A DNA stretch of 6,626 bases from Chloroflexota bacterium (GTDB taxonomy: Bacteria; Chloroflexota; Dehalococcoidia; UBA3495), in NCBI GenBank assembly GCA_002716645.1, contig PBBR01000016.1:1-6626 (forward strand), read 5' to 3'. The position numbers and the translations under genes were made by a program. Below, in pieces: positions 1 through 5,936 of this stretch (its first letter is position 1; each line of letters starts with the position of its first letter). The notes under the pieces are model-generated. The model was not told where the DNA came from. It was given only the letters and a program-made list of their open reading frames with translations, and ran no database searches.

Positions 1-152
1 CGTGTCATCGGTTCGACGAATACGGAAAGCATGGCTACGGCCATAATTGTTCTTGTTGAAAGACTTATAGCTATGCTATTGCCGGCGATTCCCCAGCCGT
101 AATAAAACGGTAGGGAACTGGCAACACGATTTATAAGCGAAGTATTTTTCAT
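1..152 (-). CDS. MFS transporter, N-terminal fragment cut by the window edge
   Basis: An open reading frame starts at ATG 152-150 on the minus strand and stays open to base 1, giving 50 complete codons. After a short polar N-terminus it reads PFYYGWGIAG, then about 25 mostly hydrophobic residues, then VFVEPMT. This matches the start of many major facilitator superfamily carriers: a [P/F]-[F/Y]-Y-G-W entry into the first transmembrane helix and a [V/L]-F-x-x-P-M-T exit into the first periplasmic loop. The protein would be an inner-membrane secondary transporter. The substrate cannot be read from this fragment, although the nearby genes suggest an organic acid. No Shine-Dalgarno site is visible before the start, which lies only 14 nt beyond the 39-nt palindrome, so the true start or the mode of expression is uncertain. 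The gene continues leftward outside the window. Confidence 0.7.
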   Translation of the reverse strand, partial: MKNTSLINRVASSLPFYYGWGIAGNSIAISLSTRTIMAVAMLSVFVEPMT

Positions 153-166
153 AAAAAAGTCTGTAT

Positions 167-205
167 CTGTAAATAGACCCGCCTTTAAGGCGGGTCTATT
201 TACAG
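167..205. terminator. Perfect 39-nt palindrome, probable terminator after korB
   Basis: Two 17-nt arms (167-183 and 189-205) are exact reverse complements around the 5-nt centre TTTAA, which is itself self-complementary apart from its middle base. The stem has a GC-rich core (GACCCGCC/GGCGGGTC) flanked by A-rich and T-rich ends, so transcripts in either direction would form a GC stem followed by a U-rich 3' side. In the korB direction a TTTTTT run follows at 158-153. It lies 21 nt after the korB stop codon, which fits a Rho-independent terminator. It also lies directly before the transporter gene on the same strand, so it could instead be a partial terminator, a processing site or an operator. 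Confidence 0.75.
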
Positions 206-226
206 TGAATCTTGGTAAGTGGATAC

Positions 227-1138
227 TTACATTGTTGCTTTAATCAGCTTATCAGCTTGTTCGTTACTGAGACCCAGCGATCTTTTAGCGAGCGGTCCTT
301 CTCGTTCTAGCACAGGCTCGCGGTCACCTAGACTCTCGCGGGCTTCTACCTTGAAAAACACACCAGTGTAGATCTGGTCACCCCACACCATGGCTTTTTC
401 ACAAGCTGCTTTCCAGTCGGAGGTGTCATGATTCTCGTCTTCTAGTTTAGTTACACGATCTTTGAAAAAGGGATGTCCATTGTCGTGATTGAAAGTTACA
501 CAGGGACTGAATACATCTATATGTGAAAATCCTTTGTGTTGGATAGCTTCCTTGATGAGCTCGTTCAAGTGACGTACATCGCCACTGTATCCCCGGGCGA
601 CGAATGTCGCTCCATTCATAATGGAAGAGGTAATCGGATTTATAGGCATTTCTACACTGCCAAAGGGAGTACTTTTCGTTTTCATGCCGTCTCGGCTAGT
701 GGGAGATATTTGACCTGTAGTTAATCCATAGATCTGGTTGTTCATTACAATGTAGGTCAAATCAACGTTGCGTCGGGCAGTGTGTGTGAAATGGTTGCCA
801 CCGATACCATACCCGTCACCATCTCCTCCTGTCACAATGACATTAAGTTCATGATTGGCCATCTTCGCTCCTGTGGCAAAGGCCAGGGATCTTCCATGAA
901 GAGTGTGCATGCCGTAGGCATTTATATATCCAGGTAAATTGGATGAACACCCAATGCCACTTACTACAAGAATTTCGTGTGGTTTCATCCCAAGTTCTGC
1001 GCAGGACCGCTGAAGACTATTTAGGACTCCAAAATCGCCACACCCGGGACACCAGTCTGGGTCTGCTTTACCTTTGAAATCTCTAGCGGTCAGTTGTACT
1101 ACGGGTTCTCCGTCAGATACTTTTGGAGTGCTGGTCAT
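227..1138 (-). CDS. korB: 2-oxoacid:ferredoxin oxidoreductase, beta subunit
   Basis: This is the thiamine-diphosphate-binding beta subunit of a CoA-dependent 2-oxoacid:ferredoxin oxidoreductase (2-oxoglutarate or pyruvate type). The enzyme decarboxylates a 2-oxoacid to acyl-CoA and reduces ferredoxin in the cytoplasm. The 303-residue length is normal. The N-terminal motif WCPGCGDFG carries Cys30 and Cys33; with Cys64 (GIGCSSNLPGY) and Cys213 (FSPCVTFN) these match in spacing the four [4Fe-4S] ligands of two-subunit archaeal enzymes. The ThDP/Mg motif is GDGDGYGIGG at 105-114, closing with Asn133-Asn134. The substrate loop reads YGLTTGQISPTS, where many KorB proteins have YGLTKGQ. The start is fixed by AAGGAGA about 7 nt upstream. 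The gap to korA is 14 nt, so the two genes are almost certainly co-transcribed. Family assignment is firm; the preferred substrate is not. Confidence 0.95.
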   Translation of the reverse strand: MTSTPKVSDGEPVVQLTARDFKGKADPDWCPGCGDFGVLNSLQRSCAELGMKPHEILVVSGIGCSSNLPGYINAYGMHTLHGRSLAFATGAKMANHELNVIVTGGDGDGYGIGGNHFTHTARRNVDLTYIVMNNQIYGLTTGQISPTSRDGMKTKSTPFGSVEMPINPITSSIMNGATFVARGYSGDVRHLNELIKEAIQHKGFSHIDVFSPCVTFNHDNGHPFFKDRVTKLEDENHDTSDWKAACEKAMVWGDQIYTGVFFKVEARESLGDREPVLEREGPLAKRSLGLSNEQADKLIKATM

Positions 1139-1152
1139 ATTGAGTCTCCTTG

Positions 1153-2934
1153 TTAAACTATGACTTCTTGGTATGGTACATAGTGATTTGTTTTGCCTGC
1201 GATTTGCTCGAAGACGCCATCGACAATATGGTGCGGCATGAATGGCTCGCCATCATACTTCCTGATGTGGCCGTCTGGAGCGAATCCTGTCTCACTTCTT
1301 AAATATCTGGCAAATTGTCCAGAGTAGTTATTTTCTATGATTATCGTCTTTTTAGATGAGGATAAAATGTCTACTATGGCATCACCATGTAGGGGTATGA
1401 TCCATTTAACAGGTAAATGGTTCACAGTAACTCCCTGATCAGCCAGTTGAGCTATCGCCTCTTTTATAACCCCATAGGTGGACCCCCATCCTATGAGAGT
1501 GACGTCGGCATTCTTCTCACCCTCCAGTTCTGGAGGAGCTACATCATCTATTACGTTCTGGAATTTTCTGGCTCTCTTCTCAACCATCTGGCGACGCTTG
1601 TGGGGGTTTGTAAATTCATCACTGATCAATATTCCATCTTCATCATGTTCATCTGTCGCCACGACATGAACATAGCCTTCCAATCCGGCTATGGCCCTTG
1701 GCGATATTCCTGAGTCTGTATCTTTATATCTCTGGTATGTTTCACCGCTAAGGGTACCTTCTGTGATTAGCTCTCCTCGGTCTATTCCAGGGTGCATATC
1801 TACGTCATCTGGGTCAAATGAGAACCTGCCTTCTCCTATAAGAAGGTCGATTAGTACGAGACCGGGACACTGTGCTTTATCACACAGGTTAAATAGTTCT
1901 GGCATGGTATTGAAAGCGTCTAGAGCGTCTTTTGGAGCGACTACAAACCTTTCGTAATCACCTTGGCTAGCACCAAGTATTTGCCAAAGGTCTCCTTGCT
2001 CGGTCTTGGTAGGTACTCCAGTAGATGGCCCCGCACGTTGTACATCAACGTATACTACTGGTATTTCCATCATTCCAGCAGCTCCAACTGCTTCTGTCAT
2101 CAGTGCGAATCCTCCGCCAGAGGTTCCACACATTGCTCTTACTCCAGTGTGAGCTGCACCGATCACCATGTTTGCAACTCCGATTTCGTCTTCTACCTGT
2201 CTGACCATTATGCCTAGATTACGGGCGTTCTGTGCCATCCAGTGCAGGATGCCGCTTGAAGGACTCATAGGGTACGCGGCATAGAATTTTACTCCGGCAG
2301 CGGCGGCTCCCATTGCGACTGCGTCGTTTCCTGCCCATACTCCTAAGGGTTTTTCGCCAGTTGGCAATAAATCTGGGAAGGTTTCAAAATTGGCTTTCGC
2401 ATAATCGTACCCTGCTCTAGCCACACCTACGTTTTCACTTACTATTTTTTCGCCCTGTCTTTGGAATCTAAGGGACAGGCTGTCTTCTAGAGTTTCAAAT
2501 TCGAGCCCTACTAAGGCACTCATTACTCCTACTGCAATAGTGTTCTGGATCAATCTATTGCGACTTTCCGATAGTTCGCTTACTGGTATTGGGCATAGCC
2601 CTACACCTTCTGCCGCCTTTCCGGGTTCAATTGTGTCCGAATTGTATATTACCTTGGAGCCTGGACCCATTAGATGGAGATGACGGTCCATAGTGTCTTG
2701 GTTCAGGCAAAGAAGGATGTCTAATTTGTCACCGTGGGTGGGGCACTCTTCGTCGCTGACTCTTACGGTCAAAAATATGTGTCCACCGCGGATGATTGAT
2801 TGGTATGCGTTATAAGCGTTAAGATGCAATCCTCGGCGAACGAAAATCCTTGCCAATATATCGCCAGGGGTTGCGATTCCTTGACCTGCTTCTCCGCCAA
2901 TAGCTACAGCAAGATCGTAATTTCTAGCGGTCAT
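1153..2934 (-). CDS. korA: 2-oxoacid:ferredoxin oxidoreductase, fused gamma-alpha subunit
   Basis: This is the large subunit partnering korB in a two-subunit 2-oxoacid:ferredoxin oxidoreductase. At 593 residues it has the usual size of the gamma-alpha fusion. Residues about 8-185 are the gamma (CoA-binding) domain, opening with GGEAGQGI (13-20) and including the SIIRGGH stretch near 46-52. The alpha domain starts near 195 with AGNDAVAMGAAAAG and holds YPMSPSS (221-227), a variant of the family's YPITPSS signature. It also holds the EDE acid cluster (248-250), TSGGGF (271-276) and QRAGPSTGVPTKTEQGDL (299-316), the expected substrate/ThDP interface. A transketolase C-like domain begins near 477 (VTLIGWGSTYG). 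No ferredoxin domain is present, so electrons must leave via the beta-subunit cluster to a separate ferredoxin. The start is supported by GGAGAG at about 8 nt. Substrate (2-oxoglutarate, pyruvate or other) is not decided by the sequence. Confidence 0.95.
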   Translation of the reverse strand: MTARNYDLAVAIGGEAGQGIATPGDILARIFVRRGLHLNAYNAYQSIIRGGHIFLTVRVSDEECPTHGDKLDILLCLNQDTMDRHLHLMGPGSKVIYNSDTIEPGKAAEGVGLCPIPVSELSESRNRLIQNTIAVGVMSALVGLEFETLEDSLSLRFQRQGEKIVSENVGVARAGYDYAKANFETFPDLLPTGEKPLGVWAGNDAVAMGAAAAGVKFYAAYPMSPSSGILHWMAQNARNLGIMVRQVEDEIGVANMVIGAAHTGVRAMCGTSGGGFALMTEAVGAAGMMEIPVVYVDVQRAGPSTGVPTKTEQGDLWQILGASQGDYERFVVAPKDALDAFNTMPELFNLCDKAQCPGLVLIDLLIGEGRFSFDPDDVDMHPGIDRGELITEGTLSGETYQRYKDTDSGISPRAIAGLEGYVHVVATDEHDEDGILISDEFTNPHKRRQMVEKRARKFQNVIDDVAPPELEGEKNADVTLIGWGSTYGVIKEAIAQLADQGVTVNHLPVKWIIPLHGDAIVDILSSSKKTIIIENNYSGQFARYLRSETGFAPDGHIRKYDGEPFMPHHIVDGVFEQIAGKTNHYVPYQEVIV

Positions 2935-2944
2935 GTATAACTCT

Positions 2945-2999
2945 CCACTATTGGGTTAACTAGTGAGTCGGAGGGCTATTTGAAGCCCTTCTTACTCAC
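2945..2999 (-). promoter_or_regulatory. Structured korAB leader with two overlapping hairpins
   Basis: On the korAB transcript a long stem forms from GTGAGT (2994-2999 read in reverse) with ACTCAC (2963-2968) and AGAAGGGCT-type bases (2984-2991) with 2970-2977. That makes about 14 pairs with one G-T wobble, a small internal loop and a 6-nt apical loop at 2978-2983. A second, weaker 5-bp hairpin pairs CACTA (2961-2965) with TAGTG (2946-2950) and abuts the GGAGAG ribosome-binding site. The two share bases 2963-2965, so they cannot fully coexist. There is no U-run after the long stem, so it is not a simple terminator. The hairpins are visible in the sequence; a regulatory role is inferred. Confidence 0.4.
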
Positions 3000-3018
3000 G
3001 CAATTGTAATGAGTCATA

Positions 3019-3042
3019 GTACTACGCTTCCCAATGTAGTAC
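3019..3042. repeat. 7-bp inverted repeat just inside the korAB transcript
   Basis: GTACTAC at 3019-3025 is an exact reverse complement of GTAGTAC at 3036-3042, with 10 nt between. It starts about 8 nt downstream of the predicted korAB transcription start, where it could act as an operator for a repressor or as a 5' stem-loop protecting the mRNA. It is short enough to be chance. Confidence 0.3.
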
Positions 3043-3056
3043 AAGTTCACAGGTCT

Positions 3057-3084
3057 ATTATAAGCATTCTATCGTTTTCGTTAA
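3057..3084 (-). promoter_or_regulatory. Probable sigma-70-type promoter for korAB
   Basis: On the minus strand a perfect TATAAT -10 box (3062-3057) lies 16 nt after TTAACG (3084-3079), a 4-of-6 match to the -35 consensus. The predicted transcript start is near 3050, giving a leader of roughly 115 nt before korA that contains the hairpins described separately. The promoter is read from consensus only. Confidence 0.5.
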
Positions 3085-3088
3085 ACGT

Positions 3089-3097
3089 TGATATAAT
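3089..3097 (+). promoter_or_regulatory. Extended -10 promoter for larE-larC
   Basis: TGATATAAT is an exact TGnTATAAT extended -10 element, with the TATAAT hexamer at 3092-3097. No good -35 box sits at the right distance, which is typical of extended -10 promoters. The predicted start is near 3104, giving a leader of about 72 nt before larE. The region where a -35 would lie (about 3069-3075) overlaps the spacer of the opposing korAB promoter, so polymerases on the two strands may compete. Confidence 0.55.
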
Positions 3098-3175
3098 TGC
3101 ATTACGTTTTGTCTGTAACCATTTGGGACATACCCCATGAAATTGTTATTTTGCATGGTTTAGAAGGAAGGTATT

Positions 3176-4003
3176 ATGGGAGCGCCAGAGGTTTTGCTCA
3201 GTAGGTTAGAGTCTGAATTATCCGGGCTCAATTCGGTTGTCACAGCTTTCTCTGGTGGAGTTGACAGTACTTTGGTCGCCGTCGTTGCTGATAAAGTGTT
3301 GAAACCCAAGGCGTTAGCAGTCACGGCTGTATCCCCTGCTTTGTCCGAACGGGAATTATCAGAAGCAAAGTTGACAGCCAGCGAATTCCATTTAGATCAT
3401 CGTATCGTTAGAACTAATGAAATGGACCAACCGGGCTATACCGAAAATTCTCCGCAGCGGTGTTACTTTTGCAAAAACGAGTTGTATAGCCAGTTACACA
3501 CATTAGCTAGGGATGAGGGCTATCAGTGGATTGTTAATGGAGCTAATAAAGATGACCTTGGAGACTACAGACCTGGGCTGACAGCGGCTTCTGAGCATCA
3601 AGTGAGAAGCCCTTTGGTTGATGCGGGATTTACAAAAGCGGATGTAAGAGCACTGGCCAACTACCTGGGCATATCTGTCTGGGATAAACCAGCACAGCCT
3701 TGTTTGTCTTCTCGGGTTCCCTATGGCATACCGGTTAATGTTACAACCCTCAAAATGATCGAAAGAGCAGAGGATTTTTTAAAAGATCTAGGATTAAATC
3801 AGGTTCGTGCAAGACATCATGATCGTGTATGTCGAATAGAAGTGGTCCCTGAGGAAATGAAAATTATAATTGTGAATCGTGAAAAGATAACCGAATATCT
3901 TAAAAGCTTGGGGTATTTGTGGGTATCTCTGGATTTGGCAGGATTGCGCTCAGGCAGTCTTAATGCCCAGATAGGCCGGGATACTGGCAAGAGTTCAGGG
4001 TAA
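3176..4003 (+). CDS. larE: LarE, ATP-dependent sulfur transferase of nickel-pincer cofactor synthesis
   Basis: LarE adenylates the carboxylates of pyridinium-3,5-biscarboxylic acid mononucleotide and replaces them with thiocarboxylates, the second stage in making the nickel-pincer (NPN) cofactor of LarA-type racemases. The PP-loop SGGVDS is at 26-31. Family blocks follow: RCYFCK (95-100), VNGANKDDLGDYRPGL (120-135), RSPL (144-147), WDKPAQPCLSSRVPYG (169-184) and the C-terminal GLRSGSLN (256-263). Cys176 lies in the same PCLxSR motif as the sulfur-donating cysteine of Lactobacillus plantarum LarE. In addition Cys96 and Cys99 form a CxxC pair, giving the three-cysteine arrangement linked to [4Fe-4S]-dependent LarE proteins. 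The 275-residue length is typical. The ATG start has an excellent ribosome-binding site (GAAGGAAGG, 3163-3171). It leads the rightward gene set. Confidence 0.95.
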   Translation: MGAPEVLLSRLESELSGLNSVVTAFSGGVDSTLVAVVADKVLKPKALAVTAVSPALSERELSEAKLTASEFHLDHRIVRTNEMDQPGYTENSPQRCYFCKNELYSQLHTLARDEGYQWIVNGANKDDLGDYRPGLTAASEHQVRSPLVDAGFTKADVRALANYLGISVWDKPAQPCLSSRVPYGIPVNVTTLKMIERAEDFLKDLGLNQVRARHHDRVCRIEVVPEEMKIIIVNREKITEYLKSLGYLWVSLDLAGLRSGSLNAQIGRDTGKSSG

Positions 4004-4004
4004 G

Positions 4005-5198
4005 TTGAAAGTAGCATATATACAATCAATTGGCGGTGCTAGTGGTGATATGCTTCTTGGCGCCTTTGTGGACTTGGGAGTGCCACTAGAGGAAATAGCA
4101 ACGCAATTAAATAAGCTTTCTGTGTCAGGGTTCCATGTTGAATCAGCACAAGGTTTCCGTAATGAGATTCGCGGCACCAAAGTTGATGTGGTATTAGATA
4201 ATACCGGGAATCTGTCCGCAGCTGCAATGTTGGAGATAATATCTGACAGTAGTCTTTCGGAATTTGTTAAAAGCTCATCATTAAGAATATTCCACATTCT
4301 CTGGGATGCGGAGTGTAGAGTTCATGGACATACTTTAGAAGAAATAGAGTTAGATGAACTTGGAACTCTGGATACTATAGTGGATGTAGTAGGCGTGTGC
4401 ATATGCCTGGATTATTTAGGTGTAGAGAGTGTTTATGCATCTCCCTTGGTCTTGGGGTCGTCTAGGCCGCCAATGAGGCCTGGAGGTTATTCAAATCCAG
4501 CTCCGGCAACACTGCAGATAATTTCTCAGGTAAAGGCTCCAGTTGTCGCTGACAATGAGATTTATGACAACATAGGCGAACTTACAACGCCCACGGGAGC
4601 AGCGATTATTACTGGATTAGCAACCTTCGTGAGACCTGAATTTTCCGTTTCGGATATTGGAGTGGGATTGGGGGGCAAGGACCCTGAAAGCTTCGCAAAT
4701 ATAGTAAGGGTATGGTTAGGGGATATTAGTTCCGAATCAGTTGTCACAAAATCGGGCAGTGTGTTGTTAGAAACTAATATAGACGACTCTTCGGGCGAGA
4801 TGCTGGGATACGCTAAAGAAAGGCTTTTTGGACTGGGAGCGTTGGATGTGTGGTTCACCTCTATACAAATGAAAAAAGATCGTCCGGGTGTCATATTATC
4901 AGCATTAGTACCCTTGGAGATTGAATCACTGGCTGTAGAGCTGATATTACGGGAAACTAGTACGCTGGGCGTTAGAAGACGTGCAATTGAGCGGTATGTC
5001 GCGAAGAGAGAGATTCTTCGTATATCTACAGACCTGGGAGATGCAGACGTTAAACTAAAATTTTTGGATGGTGTGGTAGTAGATGTGTCTCCCGAGTATG
5101 AGGACTGCAGAGGTTTATCATTGGAAACTGGAATACCTTTGCAGGATATAATGAGAAAAGTCAGGGACTCAGCATGGAGTCAACTTGAATCAGATTGA
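4005..5198 (+). CDS. larC: LarC, CTP-dependent nickel insertase of nickel-pincer cofactor synthesis
   Basis: LarC is the cyclometallase that inserts nickel into the dithiocarboxylated precursor made by LarE, using CTP. The TTG start at 4005 is chosen because translation from it gives MKVAYIQSIGGASGDMLLGA, matching the family's usual first residues; only one base separates it from the larE stop, so translation is probably coupled. The N-terminal (LarC1) part includes EAxxHGHT-like AECRVHGHT (102-110) and GTLDTIVDVVG (120-130). The C-terminal (LarC2) part includes ETNIDD (256-261), ALDVWFTSIQMKKDRPG (279-295), TSTLGVRRR (318-326) and SPEYEDCRG (362-370). The protein is one uninterrupted 397-residue frame, unlike L. 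plantarum, where larC needs a ribosomal frameshift. It is odd in having only four histidines (44, 97, 107, 109): there is no His-rich stretch, and the usual HFHEvG motif reads ELDELG (116-120 region). Confidence 0.93.
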   Translation: MKVAYIQSIGGASGDMLLGAFVDLGVPLEEIATQLNKLSVSGFHVESAQGFRNEIRGTKVDVVLDNTGNLSAAAMLEIISDSSLSEFVKSSSLRIFHILWDAECRVHGHTLEEIELDELGTLDTIVDVVGVCICLDYLGVESVYASPLVLGSSRPPMRPGGYSNPAPATLQIISQVKAPVVADNEIYDNIGELTTPTGAAIITGLATFVRPEFSVSDIGVGLGGKDPESFANIVRVWLGDISSESVVTKSGSVLLETNIDDSSGEMLGYAKERLFGLGALDVWFTSIQMKKDRPGVILSALVPLEIESLAVELILRETSTLGVRRRAIERYVAKREILRISTDLGDADVKLKFLDGVVVDVSPEYEDCRGLSLETGIPLQDIMRKVRDSAWSQLESD

Positions 5199-5370
5199 CT
5201 TGGATGTTAGTTCCTACGGTTCGCTAAACTATTGCGACATATAAATCTCTGTTAATATCCTTCCCGCTCAGACAACTTTCTGGTATCCTCTATCCGGCAG
5301 AAAACCTCGTGTGCGGTATGTTAAGCCTAGGAGCACGAACTGGATTAGAATCACGATAGTCGGATCAGTT
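5199..5370 (+). promoter_or_regulatory. Intergenic stretch before the DinB-fold gene, weak promoter candidate
   Basis: This 172-nt gap holds no gene and no convincing terminator for larC. The best promoter candidate is TTGCGA (5232-5237) followed after 15 nt by TAATAT (5253-5258); the spacing is short. TATAAA at 5240-5245 and TGGTATCCT near 5281 are alternatives of similar weakness. Nothing else in the gap stands out. Confidence 0.25.
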
Positions 5371-5871
5371 ATGTCGCAAGACCAGACAACAAATTTAAAA
5401 ACCTTACTGGAGGAAGCATTGGTGTCCGTGGAAAGTGCGATTCAGGGATTGGATCAGCAATATGCACGGACGGTTCCATCTCCAGGAGAGTGGAGTGTGT
5501 CTCAATTATTGGCGCATATAGCAGAGATACAGGTGTTTTGGTCTGGAAAGGCGGTAGTTATCACTGAGAATGATAATCCTAATATCACCAGAACTGAGGT
5601 CGAGAACGATATTAGATCGGCAGCTGTAGATGATAAATCAGGTGATCCACTCAATAAACTAATAGGGCGGGTTAAACGAGAGAATGAAAGTGCAATTAAT
5701 GTCTTAATAAGCATTGATGAACAGAATTTGGATCGAATCGGCCATAGAGGTGAAGATAATCCGATTACTGCTGGGGGAGTTTTCGAGTATCTTGCTCGAC
5801 ATGTACAGGAACACGCAGATCAAATTATTAGAACACGCCAGATAGTAAATCCTTCTGGTAGTTCTGGTTAA
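5371..5871 (+). CDS. DinB-fold putative metal-dependent protein
   Basis: The 166-residue protein resembles the DinB/YfiT-like four-helix family (DinB_2 type), whose members bind a divalent metal and include thiol-transferases as well as many proteins of unknown function. PGEWSVSQLLAHIAEIQVFW (38-57) is the hallmark first block, and RHVQEHADQI (143-152) is the hallmark last block. His49, His144 and His148 form the expected metal triad. No signal peptide or membrane segment is seen, so it should be cytoplasmic. The ATG at 5371 is preferred because the family domain begins right after it; a longer frame from GTG at 5311 adds 20 residues that do not resemble the family and lacks a ribosome-binding site. 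The site before 5371 is also weak. It lies 172 nt after larC, so it may have its own promoter. Specific function is unknown. Confidence 0.8.
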   Translation: MSQDQTTNLKTLLEEALVSVESAIQGLDQQYARTVPSPGEWSVSQLLAHIAEIQVFWSGKAVVITENDNPNITRTEVENDIRSAAVDDKSGDPLNKLIGRVKRENESAINVLISIDEQNLDRIGHRGEDNPITAGGVFEYLARHVQEHADQIIRTRQIVNPSGSSG

Positions 5872-5924
5872 ATGTAGCGATTAAGAAAGTTCTAGCTTGA
5901 TACTGGCCCGATAGAAATATTTAT

Positions 5925-5930
5925 AGGAGG
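5925..5930 (+). promoter_or_regulatory. Strong ribosome-binding site that fixes the TTG start at 5937
   Basis: AGGAGG is a full Shine-Dalgarno core, 6 nt before the TTG codon. It makes the rare start codon credible and suggests efficient translation of the RraA-family gene. Confidence 0.85.
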
Positions 5931-5936
5931 TTTGTC

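Noticed and set aside
1..102. Plus-strand open frame ending in tandem TAA TAA at 100-105, resembling the tail of a membrane protein
   Set aside because: It is antisense to the MFS N-terminus, which has a start codon and recognisable family motifs; the hydrophobic look on the plus strand is likely a mirror of the transporter helix.
1417..2217. Several plus-strand open frames (1417-1713, 1478-1669, 1691-1957, 1963-2217)
   Set aside because: All lie antisense inside korA, have no family resemblance and carry compositions rich in Ser and Cys typical of shadow frames.
4001..4007. Programmed frameshift in larC as in L. plantarum
   Set aside because: The LarC1 and LarC2 parts are in one continuous frame of 397 residues, so no frameshift is needed.
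3817..4894. Minus-strand open frames opposite larE and larC (3817-4029, 3995-4297, 4039-4227, 4562-4894)
   Set aside because: They overlap well-supported conserved genes, have no recognisable motifs and show no ribosome-binding logic.
5206..5231. Imperfect inverted repeat (TAGTT/AACTA) after larC as a terminator
   Set aside because: The stem is only 5 AT-rich pairs with a 14-nt loop and no T-run, so it does not support a terminator call.
5311..5370. Longer form of the DinB-fold protein from GTG at 5311
   Set aside because: The extra 20 residues do not belong to the family domain and no ribosome-binding site precedes the GTG; ATG 5371 fits the family start.
5897..5925. Promoter-like TTGATA with TTTATA 17 nt later, just before the RraA-family gene
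   Set aside because: A transcript from it would begin at about the AGGAGG site or after it and so lose the ribosome-binding site; the -10 is also poor.
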